Source of the DNA: Calditrichota bacterium
Lineage (GTDB): Bacteria > Calditrichota > Calditrichia > RBG-13-44-9
Assembly: GCA_016934605.1 (NCBI GenBank)
Contig: JAFGSO010000229.1
Coordinates: 1-6,821 of the forward strand
DNA: 6,821 bases
Reading direction: 5' to 3'
Shown here: piece after piece, positions 1-4,939 of the stretch
Layout of the letters: each line of letters begins with the position of its first letter
Numbering within the stretch: position 1 is the first letter of the stretch
The notes under the pieces: model-generated
The model's database searches: none
Told to the model about the DNA's origin: nothing
Seen by the model: the letters and a program-made list of their open reading frames with translations, nothing else
Program-made: the position numbers and the translations under genes

Positions 1-17
1 AATTTTAAGATAATCTC

Positions 18-48
18 AGTGAACCTTTAGTGAACTAATTAGTATACT
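18..48 (+). promoter_or_regulatory. Direct repeat with a -10-like box
   Basis: Two identical heptamers, AGTGAAC, begin at 18 and 29, which is 11 bp apart, or about one helical turn. They are followed by TATACT at 43-48. No good -35 hexamer lies 16-18 bp upstream of that box, and the repeats occupy the -35 position. This layout is what one expects of an activator-dependent promoter reading to the right. The regulator is unknown, and a 7-bp repeat in AT-rich DNA can occur by chance. Confidence 0.22.
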
Positions 49-146
49 TAGATGGCCAAAAATATAACTAAATAATAGAGCAAAAACTAAAAATATGTAA
101 TTTCACAAAATTTGTATCAGCAACAAAAATACTTGAAAAGGATTAA

Positions 147-174
147 TTGTTTAATTAGTTTCAGATAGTATAGT
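147..174 (+). promoter_or_regulatory. Candidate sigma70-type promoter for the 183 gene
   Basis: TTGTTT at 147-152 and TATAGT at 169-174 are separated by 16 bp. Transcription would start near 181-182, directly at the ATG at 183, giving a nearly leaderless mRNA. That agrees with the lack of a Shine-Dalgarno sequence before this gene. The hexamers are degenerate and the region is AT-rich, so the call is tentative. Confidence 0.3.
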
Positions 175-182
175 GATTTCTT

Positions 183-434
183 ATGCAAAAATCACCAGTT
201 GAAGAGGAAAAGAAGAATCTCAGACGATTACAGTTGATGGTGGACCTTACCATCCAGATTTTGTATCAGAGCAAGGAAATGACCCTCCCGGAAGCACTGG
301 CTCATATTATGAGTGCCAGGAAGTTCGCCTTGCAGCTCTTTCCAGGGAAAGGGGAAACCTTCGATCTGATTTACAAACCGAGAATGATGAGGATTTTAAG
401 AGAAAGAGGCATTCTGGATATCTCTCAAAATTAG
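183..434 (+). CDS. Small conserved-looking hypothetical protein ahead of rel
   Basis: An 83-residue soluble protein of unknown function. It has no signal peptide, membrane segment or cysteine. Residues about 5-30 form a probable charged or amphipathic helix. A second predicted helix follows (about 34-52), then a turn with FPGK (53-56), the segment TFDLIYKPR (59-67) and a basic tail, RILRERG. The TFDLIYxPR...RIL pattern resembles small uncharacterised proteins I recall from Acidobacteria-like and Calditrichota-like genomes, but I cannot name a family. The start is fixed by an in-frame TGA at 174-176 and no alternative Met before residue 19. No Shine-Dalgarno is present, and the candidate promoter at 147-174 would give a leaderless transcript. 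It ends 65 nt before rel with no terminator between, so it may be the first gene of that operon. It is likely real because of its length, its ordinary codon use and the absence of a competing gene. Confidence 0.65.
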   Translation: MQKSPVEEEKKNLRRLQLMVDLTIQILYQSKEMTLPEALAHIMSARKFALQLFPGKGETFDLIYKPRMMRILRERGILDISQN

Positions 435-468
435 TTATCTATTCAATAATTTCTGAACGATTATTCAT

Positions 469-484
469 AAAGGTGTTTACCTTT
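469..484 (+). promoter_or_regulatory. Small hairpin in the leader of rel
   Basis: AAAGGT (469-474) and ACCTTT (479-484) form a 6-bp stem with a GTTT loop, 15 nt before the rel start codon. No U tract follows, so it is not an intrinsic terminator. It could affect translation initiation at rel, whose Shine-Dalgarno is weak (only AGAAAG near 486-491), or it could be a chance AT-rich structure. Confidence 0.22.
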
Positions 485-499
485 AAGAAAGATTGAAAT

Positions 500-2719
500 A
501 TGTTCAAAATCGAGAAAGATGATCCTTCATATGTAAACCTGATCAACAAATACCAGGAGCAGTTTGATACGCTGCTGGAAGAGGTTTGTACATATAATCC
601 GAATTGCAATCGGGAACTTCTCAATCAGGCATTTGATTTTGGGATCTGGGCTCACCGAAATCAGTTAAGATATTCAGGGGAACCATATTTCGAGCATTGT
701 CTGAATGTAGCCACTATTTTGAGTAAATTCCGAATGGACAGTACAACCATTACAGCAGGGTTATTACATGATGTAGTGGAAGATACCGGATTTACCATGG
801 ATGATATTAAGGAGATGTTTGGTAAAGATATAGCCAATCTGGTGAATGGAGTGACAAAAATCAGTGAAATCAGTGGCCGAAAATCGCTCAGTCTGGAACT
901 CCGCCAGGCCGAAACTTTCCGTAAAATGCTTCTCTCCATGGCCAGGGATATTCGGGTGATTATAATCAAATTTGCAGATAGATTGCATAATATGAGGACC
1001 CTTCAGCATGTCGCTGCCCGGAAACGTCTGCGCATTGCTCTGGAGACACGCGATGTGTATGCGCCACTGGCCCATCGGTTTGGCATGGCCCAGCTGAAGA
1101 GTGAACTGGAAGATCTTTCCTTCAAATTTATCGATAATAAGGCATTTACTGATCTTTCAAAACGTCTGAGCGAACGGAAAGATGAGAGAGAGGATTATAT
1201 CCAGCATATTATTAATCCTATTAAAGAAGAAATACAACAACATAATATTTCAGCTGAAGTCCAGGGCAGACCCAAGCATTTTTACAGTATTTATCGAAAA
1301 ATGAAAGCCCGCAATAAACCGCTGGAAGAAATATACGACCTTTTCGCCATCCGAATTATTGTGAACGAAGTGGCCGAATGTTATTATGTGCTGGGGATAA
1401 TCCATAATTTATTCATTCCGGTCTATGAACGTTTCAAGGACTATATTGCTATGCCGAAATTCAATGGCTATCAATCCCTGCACACCACTGTAGTAGACAA
1501 ACGGGGCCGAATGATTGAAGTTCAGATCCGTACAGTCGACATGCACCGTATTGCAGAAATGGGAATCGCTGCGCACTGGAGATATAAGGAAGGGAAAGTT
1601 CCCGAGTCGGGCGACGAATTTGACGATAAACTGATTTGGGTAAGGCAGCTTCTCGAACAGTATGAGGATGGTGAAACGGTAGATGCCAGAGATTTTCTGG
1701 ATAGTTTGAAGATTAATCTTTATCAGGATGAGGTATTTGTTTTTACTCCAAAAGGGGATGTAATTAAACTCCCCACCGGAGCAACTCCTGTGGATTTTGC
1801 TTTCGGGATTCATACAAATGTTGGTATTCATTGCATCGGTGCAAAAGTAAATGGCAAAATTGTACCTCTGAAATATGTTCTAAACAGTGGTGATCAGGTT
1901 GAGATCATCACCAGTCAGAATCAGCATCCCAATCAGGACTGGCTTACATTTGTGAAAACAAGCAAAGCCAGACATCATGTCCGGAAATATTTGCGGGAAG
2001 TCCAGTTTGATCATAGTGTTAAACTGGGTGAAGAAATCCTTTCAAAATACCTGAAACGATATCATATCAAAATCAATGATGGTAAACTGGATGAATTAGT
2101 TCATAAATTACATTTTGAAGACCCGCTGAATCTAAAAGCTGCTATCGGACGGGGTGACCTGTCCATCGAAAAAATCTTTTCAATTATATCAGATGAGAAA
2201 CTGGAAGAACCGAGAGATAATCTTCTGAATAAATTCCTTCGGCGGGGGAAAAAGAAGTCGGCAGTGCAGGTGGAAGGTGTAGATAATATTGTTGTTCATA
2301 TCGGAAAATGTTGTGAACCGGTACCAGGAGATGATATCATTGGCTACCTTACCAAAGGTAAAGGAGTGACAATTCATCGGACCAATTGTCACAACATTCA
2401 GCGACTTATTCAGGTGAAAGACCGCACAATTCAGGTGAATTGGACGGTTGAAATAGACGAAAAGTTCAAGGTTCAATTATCTCTTCTCGCAGAAGATCGC
2501 ACGAATTTGTTACGAGATATCACTCAGTCCATTTCAGCCCAAAATACCAATATTATTCATGTTGATTTGCGTGCCAAGGATCGTCTTGTTACAGGCAAAT
2601 TGATTGTAGAAGTCAAAAATCTCCCTCATCTCACCCGTATCATTAACGCCATAAGTAAAATTAAAGGGATTCTGAGTGTAGAACGAGTAGAAGGAGCAGC
2701 TAAAAAGAAAGCAAACTAA
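500..2719 (+). CDS. rel: Bifunctional (p)ppGpp synthetase/hydrolase (RelA/SpoT family)
   Basis: A cytoplasmic stringent-response enzyme. It makes (p)ppGpp from ATP and GTP/GDP and hydrolyses it back. The 739-residue length is normal for a long RSH protein. The domain order is complete. The HD hydrolase (about 45-200) has His52, His90-Asp91 in LLHDVVEDT and Asp160 in FADRLHNMRTL, the expected metal ligands and catalytic E-D pair. The synthetase (about 250-365) has RPKHFYSIYRKM (257-268), YDLFAIRI with Asp280, the RFKD motif (311-314), NGYQSLHT (322-329) and EVQIRT with Glu340. TGS follows at about 404-470. The zinc-finger/CC domain has Cys604-Cys605, His626 and Cys630. ACT ends the protein (about 655-735). 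RFKD is the R-x-K-D form known from bifunctional enzymes rather than the E-x-D-D of RelA-type synthetases. With an intact HD site, both activities are expected. An in-frame TGA at 494-496 fixes the start, and the Shine-Dalgarno is weak. greA follows after 18 nt. Confidence 0.97.
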   Translation: MFKIEKDDPSYVNLINKYQEQFDTLLEEVCTYNPNCNRELLNQAFDFGIWAHRNQLRYSGEPYFEHCLNVATILSKFRMDSTTITAGLLHDVVEDTGFTMDDIKEMFGKDIANLVNGVTKISEISGRKSLSLELRQAETFRKMLLSMARDIRVIIIKFADRLHNMRTLQHVAARKRLRIALETRDVYAPLAHRFGMAQLKSELEDLSFKFIDNKAFTDLSKRLSERKDEREDYIQHIINPIKEEIQQHNISAEVQGRPKHFYSIYRKMKARNKPLEEIYDLFAIRIIVNEVAECYYVLGIIHNLFIPVYERFKDYIAMPKFNGYQSLHTTVVDKRGRMIEVQIRTVDMHRIAEMGIAAHWRYKEGKVPESGDEFDDKLIWVRQLLEQYEDGETVDARDFLDSLKINLYQDEVFVFTPKGDVIKLPTGATPVDFAFGIHTNVGIHCIGAKVNGKIVPLKYVLNSGDQVEIITSQNQHPNQDWLTFVKTSKARHHVRKYLREVQFDHSVKLGEEILSKYLKRYHIKINDGKLDELVHKLHFEDPLNLKAAIGRGDLSIEKIFSIISDEKLEEPRDNLLNKFLRRGKKKSAVQVEGVDNIVVHIGKCCEPVPGDDIIGYLTKGKGVTIHRTNCHNIQRLIQVKDRTIQVNWTVEIDEKFKVQLSLLAEDRTNLLRDITQSISAQNTNIIHVDLRAKDRLVTGKLIVEVKNLPHLTRIINAISKIKGILSVERVEGAAKKKAN

Positions 2720-2737
2720 TTCTCGGAAGGAGTATTA

Positions 2738-3217
2738 ATGCCAGACTACATCTACTTATCCAAGGAAGGTTATGATAAAATTAAAAATGAACTCGAGGAG
2801 TTAAAACAGATAAAACGACCGGAAATTTCCAGAAAAATTTCTGAGGCACGGGATTTCGGTGATTTGAAAGAGAATGCTGAATACCATGCAGCGAAGGAAG
2901 CGCAGGTAGTTTTGGAGGCTAAAATCAAGAAACTGGAAGAAACCATGATGCGGGCTCGTATTTTGAAGAAACAGGATATGGCCAAGGACAGAATTACAAT
3001 CCTGTCTCATGTTAGGCTGAAAGACCTGAATAGAAATTCAGAAATCGAGTATATTCTGGTTGCACCCGAGGAATCGGATTTTAATTCCGGCAAAATTTCT
3101 ATTACCTCACCGGTGGGTAAATCCTTGCTGGGAAAACAAAAAGGGGATACCGTTGAGATTAAAGTTCCTGCCGGAACGCTTCGGTATCAGATTCTGGACT
3201 TAAAATTATCCATTTAA
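2738..3217 (+). CDS. greA: Transcription elongation factor GreA
   Basis: A cytoplasmic factor that enters the RNA polymerase secondary channel and stimulates cleavage of backtracked transcripts. The 159 residues match the usual 155-165. The N-terminal coiled-coil hairpin (about 5-76) carries the signature ARDFGDLKENAEYHAAKE (37-54). Its tip acids, Asp42 and Glu45, correspond to the Mg-coordinating Asp41 and Glu44 of E. coli GreA. The C-terminal FKBP-like domain (about 84-159) contains SPVGKSLLGKQKGDTVEIKVP (124-144). The tip acids, length and sequence fit GreA better than GreB or the Gfh inhibitors. A strong Shine-Dalgarno, GGAAGGAG at 2725-2732, sits 5 nt before ATG. The gene starts 18 nt after rel with no terminator, so co-transcription is likely. 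A ppGpp enzyme paired with a secondary-channel factor is functionally coherent. Confidence 0.97.
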   Translation: MPDYIYLSKEGYDKIKNELEELKQIKRPEISRKISEARDFGDLKENAEYHAAKEAQVVLEAKIKKLEETMMRARILKKQDMAKDRITILSHVRLKDLNRNSEIEYILVAPEESDFNSGKISITSPVGKSLLGKQKGDTVEIKVPAGTLRYQILDLKLSI

Positions 3218-3238
3218 TAGACATGCAACTTCCTTTAC

Positions 3239-3254
3239 TATATTGCGCTATATA
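3239..3254. promoter_or_regulatory. Imperfect dyad upstream of the PspC gene
   Basis: TATAT-T-GCGC-T-ATATA is a 16-bp near-palindrome centred on GCGC, with one mismatched pair. It lies in the 58-nt gap between greA and the PspC gene, about 20 nt before the start codon. It overlaps TATATA/TATAAC sequences that could act as a -10 box, but I see no convincing -35. It could be a protein-binding site or simply AT-rich sequence. Confidence 0.2.
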
Positions 3255-3275
3255 TAACCATAATGGAGACTTGAA

Positions 3276-3932
3276 ATGGCGCCGGAAACTAAAAAAATGA
3301 TTAAATTATATAGGTCGAAACAGGATAGGTATCTGGGAGGACTGGCAGGGGGATTGGGAGCATACTTCAGAATAGATTCGAATATCTTCCGTATATTGTT
3401 TATTATCACAACTTTTACCGGCGGTATCGGATTAATCGTTTACCTAGTCGGCTTGTTCATCATTCCAGAAAATCCCGGAGAAGATGATAAATCTTCTAAG
3501 CTGGCTGAGAAAAATAGTAACTTTATTCTGGCAGTAATTCTGATTATTCTTGGACTTTTCTTGTTAAGCCGGGAAATCGGCTGGTTTGATTATTTACATT
3601 TCTGGCAGTTTCCCTGGACCAGTATCTGGGCTGTCTTTCTGATTATTATCGGTGTTTTACTGATCTTTTCAGGAAAATCCCGAGATGAGAATGAGAATAG
3701 TGAAAAAAGGAAAACTACTCTGAATTTGCCAGATATTAATAAAATCTATCGCAGTCGTGAAAATAGAATGATTGCCGGAGTTTGCGGCGGAATTGCTGAA
3801 TATGTCAACATCGATCCTTCAATTGTGAGGCTTCTCTGGGTTTTTGCCTCATTCGCCTCCATAGGACTTGGTATTCTGGTTTATATTATCCTTATTTTTG
3901 TCTTTCAGGAGAAACCAGAAGAGGTTAATTGA
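3276..3932 (+). CDS. Membrane protein with two PspC domains
   Basis: A 218-residue inner-membrane protein. PspC domains occur in envelope-stress (phage-shock) proteins, where they bind or signal to partner regulators; the partner here is unknown. The first PspC domain (about 10-65) has LYRSKQDRYLGGLAGGLGAY, then a hydrophobic span (38-63) ending IIPENP. The middle has two more hydrophobic segments (about 83-98 and 115-132), resembling the LiaF-type membrane module found in some PspC proteins. The second PspC domain (about 157-214) repeats the pattern: IYRSRENRMIAGVCGGIAEY, ID, then a span (184-210) ending in QEKP. The two copies are clearly related, so this is an internal duplication. GGAG at 3265-3268 sits 7 nt before ATG and supports this start. 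Met8 is a less likely alternative. The gene follows greA by 58 nt and is probably last in the transcript, ending 40 nt before a terminator. It is not called pspC because no pspA or pspB is nearby. Confidence 0.88.
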   Translation: MAPETKKMIKLYRSKQDRYLGGLAGGLGAYFRIDSNIFRILFIITTFTGGIGLIVYLVGLFIIPENPGEDDKSSKLAEKNSNFILAVILIILGLFLLSREIGWFDYLHFWQFPWTSIWAVFLIIIGVLLIFSGKSRDENENSEKRKTTLNLPDINKIYRSRENRMIAGVCGGIAEYVNIDPSIVRLLWVFASFASIGLGILVYIILIFVFQEKPEEVN

Positions 3933-3971
3933 ATGTGATTTTTTTTAAAAAAAGGGGGTTCGGATAAACGA

Positions 3972-4004
3972 AAGGGAAACTCACCAGAGTTTCTCTTGTT
4001 TTTT
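3972..4004 (+). terminator. Rho-independent terminator after the rel-greA-PspC cluster
   Basis: An 11-bp stem, AAGGGAAACTC (3972-3982) with GAGTTTCTCTT (3987-3997), includes one G-T wobble and an ACCA loop. It is followed by G and six T (3999-4004). It lies between convergent genes. The T tract is good only on the + strand. On the - strand the hairpin is followed by a mixed TTTCGTTT, so it may terminate the YHS lipoprotein gene weakly as well. Confidence 0.85.
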
Positions 4005-4014
4005 AATATTTATT

Positions 4015-4317
4015 TTATTTCTGGTCTGCCAAATATTTTTCGGGATTTTCCATAAATTTTTTCTTACAATACTCGCTGCAGAAACCGTATAATTGACCTT
4101 CATAAATCGCCGTATCCTTTATCGCATACTTCCTTAGGTCCATCCCGCATACAAGATCGGTATTAGTAGTGAGCATATCAGAGGTGATATCTATATCTGA
4201 ACCACTCTGCATGGTCTGTTTTTCCGTATTGCTTTCTGTTTGTTTTTCGCTCGAGCAACTGAGCAGGAAAATGAATACCGGTAATAACAGGATGATACAT
4301 AGTGATATCTGTTTCAT
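4015..4317 (-). CDS. YHS-domain lipoprotein, probable metal binding
   Basis: A 100-residue exported lipoprotein. It has a short basic N-terminus, a hydrophobic core (about 4-18) and the lipobox LLSC with Cys21 as the expected lipidated residue. A polar, low-complexity linker (22-53) follows and contains EKQT twice (24-27, 32-35). The C-terminal part (about 54-97) is a YHS domain: LVCGMDLRKYA with Cys57, then YEGQLYGFCSEYCKKKF with Cys80 and Cys84, then NPEKYL. YHS domains occur in copper- and other heavy-metal-handling proteins, and these cysteines are the presumed ligands. The metal cannot be told from sequence. The protein would sit at the membrane facing the periplasm. AGGAAGGG at 4325-4332, read on the minus strand, lies 7 nt before the ATG and supports the start. 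The gene converges on the PspC gene and points away from the ArsR-type gene beyond the long intergenic stretch. Confidence 0.85.
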   Translation of the reverse strand: MKQISLCIILLLPVFIFLLSCSSEKQTESNTEKQTMQSGSDIDITSDMLTTNTDLVCGMDLRKYAIKDTAIYEGQLYGFCSEYCKKKFMENPEKYLADQK

Positions 4318-4352
4318 AATCGAGCCCTTCCTTTTAATTTCTTTTCACACCC

Positions 4353-4382
4353 AATATACTAACGGAGATTTTGTAAAGCCAA
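4353..4382 (-). promoter_or_regulatory. Candidate promoter of the YHS lipoprotein
   Basis: On the minus strand, TTGGCT (positions 4382-4377) and TATATT (4358-4353) are 18 bp apart. Transcription would start near 4346, giving a leader of about 30 nt that includes the Shine-Dalgarno. Four of six bases match at the -35 and five of six at the -10. Confidence 0.35.
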
Positions 4383-4529
4383 GTATTTGTCTTATATTCT
4401 TTTCTGTAAATTTCGTGCAATTCATGGAATACTTAAAAGGTCTATTGAATTAAACTAACTGAAAATATAGAAAAATGAACTTAATGCGTTATATTTACAG
4501 CAAACATGCAATATATGACATGATCCGAC

Positions 4530-4560
4530 ATCCAGACCCGTTTGACTGCCGGGTCTGGAT
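4530..4560. repeat. Perfect 11-bp inverted repeat (GC-rich hairpin)
   Basis: ATCCAGACCCG (4530-4540) and CGGGTCTGGAT (4550-4560) are exact reverse complements around a 9-nt loop. Neither side has a T run, so this is not a classical terminator. No neighbouring gene transcribes into it in a way that would need one, because the lipoprotein reads away and the ArsR-type gene begins 380 nt further on. An overlapping alternative pairs TGATCC (4521-4526) with GGATCA (4557-4562). It could be a dispersed palindromic repeat, a protein-binding site or part of an unannotated RNA. Confidence 0.75.
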
Positions 4561-4581
4561 CAAAGTGCTATTTATTGTAAT

Positions 4582-4712
4582 AATATACATAAATACGAAT
4601 ATTCAACATTCATAGAACCTCTCCCCCTTCGCCCCCTTCTTTGATAAGAGGGGGTTGAAGGTGAGACAGTATATTTAATATTGAATAGCTAAATTCATAT
4701 TTATACACATAT
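4582..4712. repeat. Possible decayed palindromic (MITE-like) element
   Basis: The core (about 4619-4665) is an imperfect hairpin. Five C at 4632-4636 face five G at 4650-4654. A CTTC/GAAG outer arm and a CTC/GAG pair flank them, with small bulges. Outside the core the flanks keep inverted similarity: TATTCAA at 4600-4606 against TTGAATA at 4681-4687, and AT-rich blocks near 4583-4596 against 4698-4712. A GC-rich centre in degenerate AT-rich inverted flanks fits an old palindromic insertion. No target-site duplication or transposase is visible, and the outer similarity is weak. Confidence 0.4.
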
Positions 4713-4750
4713 TCTGACTTTTGATACACACCCTCTGTCCGATTGAACTT

Positions 4751-4770
4751 CCTGTATGGTGCCATACGGG
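4751..4770. repeat. Short hairpin in the intergenic stretch
   Basis: CCTGTATG (4751-4758) pairs with CATACGGG (4763-4770), allowing one T-G pair, around a GTGC loop. The following bases, CAGAATGGCGAGAGATCCC (4772-4790), run into TTTTTATTTT (4791-4800). The T-rich tract makes a transcript end conceivable. The stem is 20 nt away from it, though, so a normal intrinsic terminator is not supported. It may be a degenerate dispersed repeat. Confidence 0.3.
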
Positions 4771-4909
4771 CCAGAATGGCGAGAGATCCCTTTTTATTTT
4801 CTGCTAATTAATATTGTTGAGCTTACCCCCCCCGGAATAGTGGAATAATAAATATTATATAACAATTGCTTTTTATAGGTAAATTTAGCTTTTTAGAATC
4901 TTACTGAAG

Positions 4910-4929
4910 TTTCAAACTTTAATTTGAAA
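4910..4929. promoter_or_regulatory. Candidate operator of the ArsR-type gene
   Basis: TTTCAAA (4910-4916) and TTTGAAA (4923-4929) form a perfect 7-6-7 dyad ending 10 nt before the start codon of the ArsR-type gene. ArsR-family repressors usually bind AT-rich dyads at their own promoter. A -10-like TAGAAT at 4894-4899, with a poor TTTTAT -35 at 4871-4876 (17-bp spacer), would place the start of transcription near 4906, so a bound dimer would block initiation. Autoregulation is inferred from position and symmetry only. Confidence 0.5.
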
Positions 4930-4939
4930 TAATGACTGT

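Larger units (their letters stand above)
4318..4939. other. 622-base gene-free stretch between the YHS lipoprotein and the ArsR-type gene
   Basis: No convincing coding frame is present on either strand. From left to right it holds a candidate minus-strand promoter for the lipoprotein (4353-4382), a perfect 11-bp inverted repeat (4530-4560), a C/G-rich imperfect hairpin inside a weaker palindrome (about 4582-4712), another possible hairpin (4751-4770), a run of eight C (4826-4833) and a 7-6-7 dyad near the ArsR-type start (4910-4929). The rest is AT-rich sequence without a recognisable feature. Its length and its several GC-rich hairpins suggest accumulated intergenic repeats rather than regulation alone. 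Confidence 0.6.

Noticed and set aside
183..434. Small gene as an antitoxin or ribosome hibernation factor near rel
   Set aside because: No partner toxin gene is adjacent, and its sequence lacks the known motifs of such proteins, so no function was assigned.
661..1075. Open frames on the minus strand inside rel
   Set aside because: They lie opposite a complete, motif-rich enzyme and their translations show no domain, signal peptide or sensible composition. The same holds for minus-strand frames at 439-624, 1409-1831 and 2189-2476.
2770..3010. Open frames on the minus strand inside greA
   Set aside because: They mirror greA. The serine/phenylalanine-rich translation is the usual antisense of a Glu/Lys-rich coiled coil.
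3939..3953. Run of T8 followed by A7 after the PspC gene as a terminator or phase-variable tract
   Set aside because: It can fold only as an AT-only stem with no proper loop. It lies outside any gene, and a better terminator follows at 3972-4004.
4169..4453. Open frame of 94 codons on the plus strand overlapping the YHS lipoprotein
   Set aside because: Half of it is antisense to a gene with a lipobox, YHS motif and Shine-Dalgarno. Its own translation has no recognisable motif, and the rest lies in the lipoprotein promoter region.
4530..4560. Intrinsic terminator reading in either direction
   Set aside because: The stem is strong but no T run follows on either strand, and no upstream gene is transcribed toward it.
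4530..4712. CRISPR array or phage attachment site
   Set aside because: The palindromes are different from one another, are not regularly spaced, and no cas gene, integrase or tRNA gene is present.
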